The notes: generated by a model not told the origin, from the letters alone. A stretch of DNA of 64,000 bases from Cognaticolwellia aestuarii (GCF_002000025.1 NZ_MUZV01000002.1:62001-126000); one strand, 5' to 3'; positions 27,395-37,396 are shown, numbered from the stretch's first letter. Translations and numbers: made by a program.

Positions 27395-27680
27395 TTTAAA
27401 TGCAATATAAATTTTAATCGCCAGTTTAATCAGGCCAAACCTGAAGATTTAAGATGGCTTTGCCGAACTTGGTTAGATCTGCGATTTTTTATTGTCATTT
27501 TATTGCCTTGTTTTGGCATTAATCTGAATTTTTCGCTGCTTTGTAAATTAACCCAAGACTATTTAGTTAAAAAACACGATAATTACCCTATTAAGATAAA
27601 TTTTTTAGTCACTATAGTTTTAAGTCATAATCAAAGCTTTCAACTCGACTAGTACAGCCATAATTCTGGAAGCCAATTCA

Positions 27681-29867
27681 ATGGAAATTAAAGTTAATTT
27701 TCTCGACAACGTAAAAGTTGAAGCTAAGTTTGATGACTTTACCGTCATCGCCGATCAACCTATTCGCTATAAGGGAGACGGCTCAGCGCCAGGACCTTTT
27801 GATTACTTTCTTGCTTCATCGGCGATGTGTGCGGCTTACTTTGTCAAGGTGTATTGCAACTCTCGTGACATTCCAACAGAAAATATCCGCTTGTCACAAA
27901 ATAACATTGTTGACCCTGAAGATCGTTATAAGCAAATATTTCAAATTCAAGTGGAATTACCTGAAAGTATTTCAGAAAAAGATCGCTTAGGCATTAGGCG
28001 CTCTATTGACCGCTGTACGGTTAAAAAAGTTATACAAACAGGGCCAGAATTCAAGGTAGATCTTGTTGATAGTCTTGAAGAAGACGCGCAAGCTATGTTG
28101 ATGTCGGGCTCGGCGGAACAAGGCAGTACTTTTATTCTGGGTAAAGATTTACCCCTTGAAGAAACCATTGCCAATATGACTGCCATATTAGCCGGTCTTG
28201 GCATGAAAATAGAGATCGCCTCATGGCGTAATATTGTGCCGAATGTTTGGTCATTACATATTCGTGACGCCGCTTCGCCTATGTGCTTTACCAATGGCAA
28301 AGGCGCAACGAAAGAAAGCGCGCTTTGTTCAGCTTTAGGCGAATTTATTGAACGTCTTAACTGTAACTTTTTCTATAACGATCAGTTTTTAGGCCAAGAT
28401 ATTGCTGAAAGTGATTTTGTTCATTACCCGAATGAAAAGTGGTTTACGTTAGAGGAAAACGACGATTTACCGAGCGGAATTTTAGATGATTATTGTCTTG
28501 AAATTTATAACCCTGATGATGAGTTACGTGGCTCAAACTTAATCGACACCAACTCAGGTAATGCTGAACGTGGTATTTGCGCTATTCCTTATACGCGTCA
28601 ATCTGATGGAGAAACTGTGTATTTTCCATCAAACTTAATTGAAAATTTATTTTTAAGTAATGGCATGAGCGCGGGTAATAATCTACCTGAAGCACAAGTA
28701 CAGTGCTTATCAGAAATATTCGAAAGAGCAGTAAAAAGGCAGATCATAGAACAAGAGATCGTACTGCCGGATGTACCTAAAAATGTATTAGAAAAATACC
28801 CAAGCATACTTGCAGGTATTGAAGCACTTGAAGCTCAAGGTTTCCCTGTTGTCATCAAAGATGCTTCGTTAGGTGGTCAATTCCCTGTAATGTGCGTCAC
28901 GCTGATGAACCCTAAAACAGGTGGTGTATTTGCCTCTTTTGGCGCACATCCAAGTTTCGAAGTAGCGCTAGAACGTAGTTTAACTGAACTACTGCAAGGT
29001 CGTAGTTTTGAAGGGCTAAATGACGTACCAAAACCAACCTTTAATAGCCTTGCGGTATCAGAGCCGGAAAACTTTGTTGAGCATTTTATTGATTCAACAG
29101 GGGTGATCTCGTGGCGCTTCTTTAGTAATAAACATGACTATGAGTTCTGTGAGTGGGATTTCTCAGGCACCAGTGAAGAAGAAAATGATCAGTTATTTGC
29201 GATTTTGAAAAATTTAGGCAAAGAAGTTTATGTCGCGGTATTTGATCAACTTGGTGCAACCGCTTGTAGAATATTAGTGCCTGACTATTCAGAGATTTAT
29301 CCGGTAGAAGACCTGATCTGGGATAATACCAATAAAGCGCTAAATTATCGCGAAGATATCCTGAACTTACACATTTTGGATGATGACGCGCTAGCAAGTT
29401 TAGTGACACGTTTAGAAGACAGTCAGCTCGATAATTATATTGATATTCGGACCTTAATCGGTATTGAGTTTGATGAAAACACGGTGTGGGGTCAACTGAC
29501 GATTCTAGAGCTTAAATTACTTATTTACTTGGCATTAGGTGCTTTGGAAGATGCGCAAGAATTAGTGGAAGAGTTCTTACAATTTAACGATAACACGGTT
29601 GAACGACGTTTGTTTTATCAAGCAATGCAGGCGGTACTTGAGATTGCTTTAGATGAAGAAATGGAGCTGGAAGACTTTCTCGTTAATTTCACTCGTATGT
29701 TTGGTCAGAGTGTTATGGATAATGTTATCGGCTCTATCAATGGCGACGTTAAGTTCTTCGGTCTTAGCAAAACTAGCATGAACCTTGAAGGCTTAGACAA
29801 GCATTTAAGATTAATCGACAGCTATAAAAAGTTACATCAAGCACGAAAAATAGCAGCACAAAGCTAG
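27681..29867 (+). CDS. ycaO: OsmC-YcaO fusion protein
   Basis: 728 residues, longer than E. coli YcaO (586) because an OsmC-like domain (about 1-140) is fused at the N terminus. The OsmC part shows GPFDYFLASSAMC and SIDRCTVKKV, with the two peroxidatic-type cysteines in place. The YcaO part (about 150-580) shows GKGATKESALCSALGEFIER and NLPEAQVQCLSEIFERAVKR, the ATP/Mg-binding glutamates of the family; a helical C-terminal region follows. E. coli YcaO is linked to RimO-dependent beta-methylthiolation of ribosomal protein S12. GGAAG precedes the ATG. A strong terminator follows, so it is monocistronic. Confidence 0.92.
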   Translation: MEIKVNFLDNVKVEAKFDDFTVIADQPIRYKGDGSAPGPFDYFLASSAMCAAYFVKVYCNSRDIPTENIRLSQNNIVDPEDRYKQIFQIQVELPESISEKDRLGIRRSIDRCTVKKVIQTGPEFKVDLVDSLEEDAQAMLMSGSAEQGSTFILGKDLPLEETIANMTAILAGLGMKIEIASWRNIVPNVWSLHIRDAASPMCFTNGKGATKESALCSALGEFIERLNCNFFYNDQFLGQDIAESDFVHYPNEKWFTLEENDDLPSGILDDYCLEIYNPDDELRGSNLIDTNSGNAERGICAIPYTRQSDGETVYFPSNLIENLFLSNGMSAGNNLPEAQVQCLSEIFERAVKRQIIEQEIVLPDVPKNVLEKYPSILAGIEALEAQGFPVVIKDASLGGQFPVMCVTLMNPKTGGVFASFGAHPSFEVALERSLTELLQGRSFEGLNDVPKPTFNSLAVSEPENFVEHFIDSTGVISWRFFSNKHDYEFCEWDFSGTSEEENDQLFAILKNLGKEVYVAVFDQLGATACRILVPDYSEIYPVEDLIWDNTNKALNYREDILNLHILDDDALASLVTRLEDSQLDNYIDIRTLIGIEFDENTVWGQLTILELKLLIYLALGALEDAQELVEEFLQFNDNTVERRLFYQAMQAVLEIALDEEMELEDFLVNFTRMFGQSVMDNVIGSINGDVKFFGLSKTSMNLEGLDKHLRLIDSYKKLHQARKIAAQS

Positions 29868-29899
29868 TGTTAGGCACGCAATAAAGTGCAAAGTAACAT

Positions 29900-29934
29900 A
29901 AAGCCAATATCTATTGTAGGTATTGGCTTTTTTA
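29900..29934 (+). terminator. Rho-independent terminator of ycaO
   Basis: AAAGCCAATA pairs with TATTGGCTTT (29921-29930) and is followed by TTTATT, 33 bases after the stop codon. Confidence 0.9.
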
Positions 29935-30269
29935 TTGAGCTTTGGTTGTGTTTGATATTAGATATAGACTTAAAACTTACCTAGTAAACTTATACGTTAA
30001 TAGCGGAAACACTAAATTTTAAGCAAAAAAAAGCGTTTACTATAAACAAGTAAACGCATTATAAAAACATAAAACACTAGGGAAATAACTCTCTCGTATA
30101 GTAAGAGTGCTTGTTGTCAGTTAAGTTCAAATTGTTTTCTATTTTTTTTTTTTTTTTTTTATTTTTTATGCTCTCATTTTATGTGTTTAGAATATTGATT
30201 TATAAAAATAATTTGCTATTTGCTGCCCTTGTCCATATTTACTAATAAACTGGATCTGGTTATTTTATT
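29935..30269. other. Intergenic region with T19 tract and orphan minus-strand terminator
   Basis: 335 bases between ycaO and mtfA. It holds a 19-base T run at 30142-30160, a minus-strand terminator at 30025-30057 with no minus-strand gene to serve, and a possible small RNA described separately. Confidence 0.6.
30025..30091 (-). ncRNA. Candidate small RNA ending in a strong terminator
   Basis: On the minus strand GCGTTTACT and AGTAAACGC (arms 30049-30057 and 30033-30041) form a 9-bp stem followed by eight T. No coding gene lies upstream on this strand before katG ends at 31171, and mtfA is on the other strand. A TACTAT box at 30098-30103 could be a -10 element for a transcript of about 65 bases starting near 30091; the possible -35 is poor. 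Promoter and transcript are inference. Confidence 0.35.
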
Positions 30270-31091
30270 ATGTTGTCATTCTTACTACCTATATTTATTG
30301 GTTTAATACTCGTTGCTTATCTAGCTGGAAAGCCATATTGGTTGGAGCATAAGCGTCGCTTGATAAAAGCCAAACCGTTTAAAAAAACGTGGCGAAAAAT
30401 AATTCAGCAAAGAATCCCTTATTTTAGAAAAATGCCAGCAGACTTGCAGTTACAACTTAAGCAGCACATTCAGGTGTTTTTAGCTGAAAAAGAGTTTGTC
30501 GGCTGTAATGGCGTTGAAATTACCGATGAGATAAAGATTACTATTGCTGCACAAGCTTGTTTGTTATTGTTAAACCGAAAAACCAATTACTATCCAAAAT
30601 TAAAAACAATTCTTGTTTATCCAAGTGCCTTTGTTAAGCAGCAACAAAACCGACATATTGATGGTGTGCAATTTAGTCAAAAAGTCGTGTTAGCAGGTGA
30701 GTCGTGGGATTTCGGAAAAATAGTGTTGTCATGGCAAGATACTTTAATTGGTGCACAAATTCCTGATGATGGCCGTAATGTGGTGATACATGAGTTCGCA
30801 CATCAACTTGATCAAGAGAACGGTAGGGCTAATGGTGCGCCAATACTTGAAGCAGGGCAAAGTTATCAGTGTTGGTCTGATGTTTTTTCAAAGCAGTTTG
30901 AAATACTACAGCATCAAGCGAACGCAGGTGCGCCATCGCTATTTGATTATTACGGTGCAACTAACCCTGCCGAGTTTTTTGCGGTAGCTAGTGAAGTGTT
31001 CTTTGAGCAATCTCGACAATTTAACCATGAATACCCTCAGCTTTACCGACAGCTTACTCAATATTATAAAGTTAATCCCTTGCAATGGTAA
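30270..31091 (+). CDS. mtfA: MtfA-type zinc-dependent peptidase
   Basis: 273 residues. MtfA (M90) proteins are zinc aminopeptidases that in E. coli bind the Mlc repressor of glucose uptake. The zinc motif HEFAH is at residues 174-178 and the third ligand region NPAEFFAVASEVFFEQ near 235. An N-terminal hydrophobic segment (1-20, LSFLLPIFIGLILVAYLAG) is longer than in E. coli and could anchor the protein in the membrane. The ribosome-binding site is weak. It converges on katG with a hairpin between. Confidence 0.92.
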   Translation: MLSFLLPIFIGLILVAYLAGKPYWLEHKRRLIKAKPFKKTWRKIIQQRIPYFRKMPADLQLQLKQHIQVFLAEKEFVGCNGVEITDEIKITIAAQACLLLLNRKTNYYPKLKTILVYPSAFVKQQQNRHIDGVQFSQKVVLAGESWDFGKIVLSWQDTLIGAQIPDDGRNVVIHEFAHQLDQENGRANGAPILEAGQSYQCWSDVFSKQFEILQHQANAGAPSLFDYYGATNPAEFFAVASEVFFEQSRQFNHEYPQLYRQLTQYYKVNPLQW

Positions 31092-31104
31092 TGAGTGCAA
31101 TAAA

Positions 31105-31136
31105 AGGCGAGCATTACAACTCAGTAATACTCGCCT
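31105..31136. terminator. Bidirectional hairpin between mtfA and katG
   Basis: AGGCGAGCATTAC (31105-31117) pairs with GTAATACTCGCCT (31124-31136) with one mismatch, between two convergent stop codons. Confidence 0.7.
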
Positions 31137-31170
31137 GAAATATCATTGATAGTAGCAGGCTAATGGTTTT

Positions 31171-33393
31171 TTATTTTAAGTCAAAGCGATCAAGCTGCAT
31201 TACTTTTACCCAAGCCTTAACAAAGTCATTAATAAACTTATCATCAGCATCACTCGACGCATAAACCTCGGCAATAGCACGCAACTCTGAACTTGAACCA
31301 AAAATTAAGTCAACTGGGGTTGCTTGCCATTCTAGCTTATCAGATATGCGGTCATAGCCTTGATAAATACCATCTTGGTTGTTGTCTTTACGCCACGTTG
31401 TTGACATATCAAGTAAATTAATGAAAAAGTCATTGCTTAACACCCCAGGAGTTTTTGTTAATACACCTAAAGCCGAGCCATCATAATTGGCATTGAGTGC
31501 ACGCATACCGCCTACAAGTACGGTCATTTCAGGGACATTTAAACCGAGAGTATTAGCTTTATCTACGAGCATTTCTGCTGGAGACATAAAGCTTTCATCA
31601 CTGTAGTAGTTTCGGAACCCATCTGCATTAGGTTTCAAATAATTAAATGACTTGATTTCTGTTTGTGCTTGGCTAGCATCAGTACGACCAGGCTCGAAAG
31701 GTACTTTAATGCTGTGTCCTGCTGCTTTTGCTGCTTGCTCAATAGCTGAAGCACCAGCCAAAACAATGAGATCTGCTAAGGATATTTTTGTGTTTGATGA
31801 CTGTTGGTTAAAGTCAGCTTGAATCGTTCTCAGTGTCGCTAATACTTTATTTAATTCCGTTGGATTATTGACGGTCCAGTTCTTTTGAGGCTCAAGTTGA
31901 ATACGTGCCCCGTTTGCGCCGCCGCGCATATCTGTAACACGATGGCTAGCCGCCGATGCCCATGCTGTTCTGACTAAGGCTGAGCTTGCGATATCTGAGT
32001 TTAAAATCTGCTGTTTAAGTCTCGCTATATCTGCTGTTGTCACTAAATTATTGCTAACGGCAGGGATTGGATCTTGCCATGATAATATTTCGCTAGGAAT
32101 ATCTGAGCCAACATACCTTGCTCGTGGTCCCATATCGCGGTGAGTTAGTTTAAACCAAGCTTTGGCAAAAGCTTTATCAAACTCTTTAGGGTCTGCTTGA
32201 AAGCGCTCAACAATTTTACGAAAACTGGGGTCTTCTTTTAGTGCTAAATCTGTGGTGAACATAATCGGCGCATTACGTTTATTCGCAATATGTGCATCAG
32301 GCACTAAGTTAGCTGCTGATTTATCGCTCGGGATCCACTGAATAGCGCCAGCAGGGCTTTTCGTTTGTACCCAGGTAAAATTCATCAGATTATCAAGGTA
32401 ATTTGATGACCATTGGGTTGGTGTTACGGTCCAAGCGCCTTCTAAGCCACTGCTACTTGTGTCAGCACCAACACCACTGCCACAGCTGTTTTTCCAGCCT
32501 AAGCCTTGTTGCTCAATACTTGCAGCAGCAGGTTCAGCTCCCACGCATTTATCTGGTTTTTTTGCGCCATGAGCCTTACCTAAGGTATGTCCGCCGGCAA
32601 TAAGTGCGACTATTTCTTCATCATTCATTGCCATACGGCCAAAGGACATTCTAATATCGTTGGCAGCAAGAAGTGGATCGGGAACGCCATGTGGTCCTAC
32701 GGGATTAACATAAATCAAGCCCATTTCGACAGCCGCTAGAGGGCCCTTTAATTTACCTTTTTTATCACGTCGCTTATCGTCAAGCATATTAGTTTCTGGA
32801 CCCCAGTAAACTAAATCGGGTTCCCAATCGTCACTTCTACCACCAGCAAAGCCAAAGGTTTTAAAGCCCATTGATTCTAGGGCAACATTTCCCGAGAGGA
32901 CCATTAAATCTGCCCATGAAATTTTACGACCATATTTTTGCTTCACTGGCCATAATAAACGCCGAGCTTTATCTAAGTTAACGTTATCAGGCCAGCTATT
33001 TAACGGGTCAAAACGCTGTTGTCCACCAGAAGCACCGCCGCGACCATCATGTACGCGATAAACGCCTGCGCTGTGCCATGACATACGTATCATCAATGGA
33101 CCATAATGCCCCCAATCTGCTGGCCACCAAGCTTTTGAATCTTTTAACGTCGTTTCTATATCTTGTTTTAGTTGCTTGATATCTATCGTGGCAAATTCTT
33201 TTGCATAATTGTATTGCTCGCCATATGGGTTTGATTCTGCACCATGTTGCCTTAGGGGGCTGAGATTTAATTGCTCAGGCCACCAGAATTGATTCGTTTT
33301 AGCGGCAGTTGCAGCAAGAGTTGTAGTTGATAAGGTCATTGTTGATATCGCTACCGATATTGCGGCAGCGAGTGATAGTGTATTTTTAAGCAT
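31171..33393 (-). CDS. katG: Exported catalase-peroxidase KatG
   Basis: Heme catalase-peroxidase of 740 residues that removes hydrogen peroxide. The distal site [11 protein letters not shown], the heme-ligand region [10 protein letters not shown], and the Tyr (GLIYVNP) and Met ([10 protein letters not shown]) of the Met-Tyr-Trp adduct are all present, followed by the usual second, degenerate peroxidase half. The start is ATG 33391-33393 with GGGGAA upstream; a start 11 codons earlier is less likely. The first 28 residues ([20 protein letters not shown] onward, ending near TTLAATA) form a signal peptide, so the enzyme should be periplasmic, as in KatP-like forms. It is divergent from oxyR. Confidence 0.95.
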   Translation of the reverse strand: MLKNTLSLAAAISVAISTMTLSTTTLAATAAKTNQFWWPEQLNLSPLRQHGAESNPYGEQYNYAKEFATIDIKQLKQDIETTLKDSKAWWPADWGHYGPLMIRMSWHSAGVYRVHDGRGGASGGQQRFDPLNSWPDNVNLDKARRLLWPVKQKYGRKISWADLMVLSGNVALESMGFKTFGFAGGRSDDWEPDLVYWGPETNMLDDKRRDKKGKLKGPLAAVEMGLIYVNPVGPHGVPDPLLAANDIRMSFGRMAMNDEEIVALIAGGHTLGKAHGAKKPDKCVGAEPAAASIEQQGLGWKNSCGSGVGADTSSSGLEGAWTVTPTQWSSNYLDNLMNFTWVQTKSPAGAIQWIPSDKSAANLVPDAHIANKRNAPIMFTTDLALKEDPSFRKIVERFQADPKEFDKAFAKAWFKLTHRDMGPRARYVGSDIPSEILSWQDPIPAVSNNLVTTADIARLKQQILNSDIASSALVRTAWASAASHRVTDMRGGANGARIQLEPQKNWTVNNPTELNKVLATLRTIQADFNQQSSNTKISLADLIVLAGASAIEQAAKAAGHSIKVPFEPGRTDASQAQTEIKSFNYLKPNADGFRNYYSDESFMSPAEMLVDKANTLGLNVPEMTVLVGGMRALNANYDGSALGVLTKTPGVLSNDFFINLLDMSTTWRKDNNQDGIYQGYDRISDKLEWQATPVDLIFGSSSELRAIAEVYASSDADDKFINDFVKAWVKVMQLDRFDLK

Positions 33394-33706
33394 AGTTATT
33401 CCCCGTGATACGTTGACTGTTGACATGTTCTGACAAAGCTTAGTGATAAAGCATAGAGTTGCTGGCTAGCTTTTGATAATTGATTACTTGGAAGATAGTG
33501 TTCTGTTTTTTCAATGAATATAGTTACTGATTTAAAATCAATGAATTAACTTTCTTTTTTTGAAAGGAGGGTTTTAAGAGGACTTAGTTAAGTTTAACTA
33601 AACTGGTATAATATAAAAAATTGATTAAACTGAGCTTTATGTTCAATAACAACTATTAATATAAATCCATATCACAAATATTAAGTGATGTTGATAACGG
33701 AAAATT
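33394..33706. promoter_or_regulatory. Divergent katG-oxyR promoter region
   Basis: 313 bases that must contain both promoters and, by analogy with other bacteria, OxyR binding sites. ATAG/CTAT-type spacing is suggested around 33495-33525 but is not clear enough to place a site. Confidence 0.55.
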
Positions 33707-34609
33707 ATGATCTCATTAAAACAATTGCACTATGCCTTAGCTGTTGAAAAAACCTTGCACTTTAAAAAAGCTGCTGACGCCTGTAATGTTTCACAATCAG
33801 CATTGAGTACTGCGATTATCGAGCTTGAAAAACAGTTAGGTACGACTATTTTCGAGCGTAACAATAAGCAAGTTTTGATCACCAGCAATGGACAATTAAT
33901 TTTAGATAAAGCCAAAAAAGTAAAATTTGAATTAGATGAATTGCTGCAACTTTCACAAGCCAATAAACCCTTATTTATTAATCCAATGACTATTGGTGTA
34001 ATTCCAACCATTGGTCCTTATTTATTACCAAAAGTATTACCCGAAGTGAGGCGAAAACAGCCAAACTTTAAATTGAAAATAATTGAAGAACAATCGCAAG
34101 TATTAGTCGATATGGTCAGAAGTGGAGATATTGATGCTGCCATTTTGGCGTTACCATTTCCTATTGAAGGTTTAATGCATTTTGATTTTTGGCAGGAAGA
34201 CTTCTACTGGGTTAGTCATAAAGATGAATGCCCAAGTCAATTAAAAGAAATTACCAGTGAAGAGTTAGAAATTGATAAGTTGATGCTATTAAAAGATGGT
34301 CACTGCTTAAAAGATCACGCATTAGCCGCGTGTAGTATGCAAAATAATAAGCAAGATACAGACTTTGATTCAGCCAGTTTACATACCTTGATACAAATGG
34401 TGGCAGGTAAGTTAGGTACAACATTAGTGCCGCAAATGGCGCTCGATCAGTTAATTTATGATGAATCAGAAATTAGAGCGATCCATTTAAATGAACCCGG
34501 TCCCCACCGCACCATAGCATTAGTGATCAGGCCTAATTATGTCAGAACCAACGAGTTGACCATTTTACGTGACATTTTTAGCGCTGAATTAACTAAAAAA
34601 TGCAATTAA
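33707..34609 (+). CDS. oxyR: Peroxide-sensing LysR regulator OxyR
   Basis: 300 residues. The winged helix (residues 2-60, with FKKAADACNVSQSALSTAI) is close to E. coli OxyR. The redox pair is present as C200 in DGHCLKDHA and C209 in LAAC, separated by eight residues as in C199/C208 of E. coli, so disulfide-based activation by peroxide is expected. Divergent transcription from katG supports control of that catalase. Confidence 0.95.
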   Translation: MISLKQLHYALAVEKTLHFKKAADACNVSQSALSTAIIELEKQLGTTIFERNNKQVLITSNGQLILDKAKKVKFELDELLQLSQANKPLFINPMTIGVIPTIGPYLLPKVLPEVRRKQPNFKLKIIEEQSQVLVDMVRSGDIDAAILALPFPIEGLMHFDFWQEDFYWVSHKDECPSQLKEITSEELEIDKLMLLKDGHCLKDHALAACSMQNNKQDTDFDSASLHTLIQMVAGKLGTTLVPQMALDQLIYDESEIRAIHLNEPGPHRTIALVIRPNYVRTNELTILRDIFSAELTKKCN

Positions 34610-34743
34610 GCCTGTTGTTTTTAATTATTTAAATAAATCATTTTCAATCAATTTTTTAGAATTACTTTATTAATTTAATTAAATTTACTGGATTGTAAAA
34701 ATTATCAATAATGACCTTACTGTTAAAAAGCGAGGTAGAAAAT

Positions 34744-34917
34744 ATGAAAAGCATTATTGAGAAAATAACTGGAAACCTAACAACGAATATTCAAAGTGTA
34801 CTTAGCCAGCATAATGCAGCTCATGTTGAGGTTAGCACTGAGGCGAAAATTGAGTGTAATTACGCTGATAACTACTATGGTGATCAGCAATGCCAACTAA
34901 AAAAAATTAAATCATAG
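34744..34917 (+). CDS. Small hypothetical protein
   Basis: 57 residues (MKSIIEKITGNLTTNIQSVL at the start), not recognised. It is chosen because GAGGT lies at the right distance before ATG 34744; an in-frame ATG 11 codons earlier has no such site. The first half is amphipathic helix and the C terminus is polar with Cys at positions 38 and 50. It follows oxyR by 134 bases on the same strand. Confidence 0.55.
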   Translation: MKSIIEKITGNLTTNIQSVLSQHNAAHVEVSTEAKIECNYADNYYGDQQCQLKKIKS

Positions 34918-35186
34918 GCTTAGAAGCTTGAGTGATAAATTGACCGTAAACATAGTTTGTTACTTGGGTAATATATAGGATAATTTTCGATGCTTGGCAA
35001 TTAAAAGACAATGCAATGTAAAACTATATTTTTAGTAATGTTAGCTTTTTAATAAAGCATGCATCAACTAAAAGTAACGGCTGTGCACAATAAGTATCTG
35101 CGCTTTTTTATTTAGTACAGATACTACAGTATCAGCGTTTTTTTGGGCTGGTTATTATCAGTTTAAAAATATAATTTGGTGGTAAT

Positions 35187-35519
35187 TTACGTGGCATTAA
35201 CTATAGGTATTTTTAAACTTTCACGCTTTAAAAGTTTCTCAGCAACTTCAGCGGGCACTTGATAAAACTCGTTTACGTATTCTTTAGCATTTAAGTATTC
35301 ACGAATTTGCTTCTTTACTTTACATGGGTTGGCGCACTGTAATGAAAACACGACTTTATAGTTGCCTGGCGTTTTTGCTGATAGCGTTTTTGCATGCTCG
35401 TCTGGGTCAGTTGGTGTGCAGCCAATTTTAATCACATCACTAAAAAATGAATGAGTCATCACATAAACATTGCCATAAGCAATGTTATTACTATGATTTT
35501 TTTTATCAGTACTTTCCAT
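35187..35519 (-). CDS. Solo T5orf172-domain protein (GIY-YIG-like)
   Basis: 110 residues that match the T5orf172/MUG113 branch of the GIY-YIG superfamily: GNVYVMTHSFFSDVIKIGCT at the start (residues 17-36), DEHAKTLSAKTPGNYKVVF, and an EFYQVPAEV end. The domain is usually found in phage and DNA-processing proteins, often fused to others; here it forms the whole protein. The GIY-YIG-type catalytic Arg/Glu are not obvious, so nuclease activity is uncertain. No mobile element is seen around it. Confidence 0.75.
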   Translation of the reverse strand: MESTDKKNHSNNIAYGNVYVMTHSFFSDVIKIGCTPTDPDEHAKTLSAKTPGNYKVVFSLQCANPCKVKKQIREYLNAKEYVNEFYQVPAEVAEKLLKRESLKIPIVNAT

Positions 35520-35840
35520 TACAAAAACAACCTAAATAGAACATTATATTAACTATGGCATTACCCTTTTGCTAACACAACTAAAAAACCTATCAAATGA
35601 TACCGTATTACCATAGAGCTTGCTAACGGTTTAATTACGGCAAGTTATTATAAATAATGGTAATTACTTCAACTTTAAATCGATGAACTAAGGTTAATTT
35701 ACGCCGTGTTTGTATGTGTTTTAATCATGATAAAGTTCGCTGCATGCTTGGCAGTATTAATGCTATAATCGCCACTAATATTGAGAGAGCTAGATAGTTC
35801 ACCTCATGAGCTTGTATGTATAGAACTGAAGAGATTTTTA
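35520..35840. promoter_or_regulatory. Upstream region of rhlE
   Basis: 321 bases separating the T5orf172 gene from rhlE. It should contain both promoters and probably a long rhlE leader, as cold-induced helicase mRNAs often have. No specific motif was recognised. Confidence 0.4.
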
Positions 35841-37028
35841 ATGCCATTTTCCAAATTTGGATTGTCAGCCCCAATTATAAACGCGCTAGCTGATTTAAAG
35901 TACCTTGAAGCGACTGAAATTCAAAAACAAGCTATACCGGTTATTTTATCAGGTAAAGATGTTATCGCCGCAGCGCAAACTGGCACAGGAAAAACGGCCA
36001 GTTTTGTTTTACCTTTGTTAGAGAAATTAAGCGCTGATGAAGAATGTCACTTACGTGGTAAACGTGTTCGTGTGCTGATTTTAACACCGACGCGTGAGTT
36101 AGCTGTTCAAGTGGAAGCAAGTATTGCGCAATACGGAAAATACCTGAATATCAGCTCTATGGCGATGTATGGCGGTAAAGAAATAGAGCCGCAGAAGCAA
36201 CGTCTGATTTGGGGCATTGATATTTTGGTTGCTACGCCAGGTCGCTTACTTGATATGGCACATCAACGCGCTGTAATTTTTGATCAGCTTGAAGCGTTTG
36301 TGTTAGACGAAGCAGACCGCATGTTGGATATGGGCTTTATTGACGACATTAATAAGATCATCGAACGGCTACCAGAGCAACGACAAAATTTATTATTTTC
36401 TGCCACTATTTCTGATGATATTAGAGCTTTAGCCAAAAGGACTATTCATCATGCGACTGAAATCTCTGTTACTAAAAACCAAGCGTCAAAGCCTAAAATA
36501 ACGCAATGGCTGGTCACAGTCGACAAAACTAATAAGTCGGCGCTGTTAAGTTATTTAATTAAACAACAGCAATGGCAGCAAGCTTTAATTTTTATTGAGA
36601 CAAAACATGGCGCAGCAAAACTGGTTAGCCAATTGGAAAAGCGTGGCATTAAAGCAGAATCAATTCATAGTGGTCGTACTCAAGCTGTACGTGAACAAAT
36701 ATTAACTGACTTTAAAGCCGGTAAGATTAAATTTCTTGTCGCTACGGGTATTGCCGCGCGCGGTATTGATATTGGCGAACTAGCGCGTGTGGTTAATTAT
36801 GATTTACCTGACAAGGTTGATGATTATATTCATCGTATTGGTCGCACCGGGCGTGCAGGTAAAAGTGGTGAAGCGGTTTCTTTTGTTGCTAAAGACAACT
36901 TTAGAAATTTATGCGCCATTGAAAGCCGGTTAGGGCATATTATTGAGCGTAGAGAGTTTGACGAATTTCCGGTTAAAAAAATTGTGCCGCTGTCGATTTT
37001 AAATTATGTACCAAAAAATAAGCGTTAG
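35841..37028 (+). CDS. rhlE: DEAD-box RNA helicase RhlE
   Basis: ATP-dependent RNA helicase of 395 residues. Motifs in order: Q motif region (FGLSAPIINALADLKYLEAT), AQTGTGKTASFVLP, PTRELAVQ, TPGRLLD, VLDEADRMLDMGF, SAT, RGIDIGEL and HRIGRTGRAGKSGE. The N terminus MPFSKFGLSAP fits RhlE; ATG 35841 has GAAGAGA upstream, whereas an in-frame start 20 codons earlier has no family support. The C-terminal tail is short. The role is rRNA/ribosome maturation and RNA turnover, important at low temperature. Confidence 0.93.
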   Translation: MPFSKFGLSAPIINALADLKYLEATEIQKQAIPVILSGKDVIAAAQTGTGKTASFVLPLLEKLSADEECHLRGKRVRVLILTPTRELAVQVEASIAQYGKYLNISSMAMYGGKEIEPQKQRLIWGIDILVATPGRLLDMAHQRAVIFDQLEAFVLDEADRMLDMGFIDDINKIIERLPEQRQNLLFSATISDDIRALAKRTIHHATEISVTKNQASKPKITQWLVTVDKTNKSALLSYLIKQQQWQQALIFIETKHGAAKLVSQLEKRGIKAESIHSGRTQAVREQILTDFKAGKIKFLVATGIAARGIDIGELARVVNYDLPDKVDDYIHRIGRTGRAGKSGEAVSFVAKDNFRNLCAIESRLGHIIERREFDEFPVKKIVPLSILNYVPKNKR

Positions 37029-37144
37029 TATTTTAATCATGTAAGTTTGAATGTTGGTTTTAAACCTTGGCTTTGAACACAGATGTTAATGATAATAACG
37101 TGTAGAAAAATGAGTAAACAAACCCGTAAGAAATAGGAAAACAG

Positions 37145-37396
37145 ATGAATCCAATTATTGCAATTTTGAAAGAACACAACATTAGCGATGAACAAACCAA
37201 AGCTGTATTTCAGGCATTAACAGAAAACCCGTTAATGGCAATGGCAACCGTGCAGCAATTAGGTATTCCACAAGAGAAATTACAAGCTATGATGATGTTA
37301 TTAATGCAAAACCCAGCATTAATTAAAGAAGCTGTTGATGAGTTAGGGCTTGATTTTAGTAAAGTTGAAGCCGCCAAAGCAGCATTGAATAAGTAA
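37145..37396 (+). CDS. DUF2999-family protein
   Basis: 83-residue helical protein found in marine gammaproteobacteria (Vibrio, Shewanella, Colwellia). MNPIIAILKEHNISDEQ at the start and LIKEAVDELGLDFSKVEAAK at the end are the family pattern as I recall it. AGGA lies before the ATG. Function unknown; it follows rhlE by 116 bases. Confidence 0.85.
   Translation: MNPIIAILKEHNISDEQTKAVFQALTENPLMAMATVQQLGIPQEKLQAMMMLLMQNPALIKEAVDELGLDFSKVEAAKAALNK

Noticed and set aside
33480-33560. OxyR binding sites upstream of katG
   Set aside because: ATAG and CTAT-like tetramers occur but not at the four-fold spacing needed; the region is described as a promoter only.
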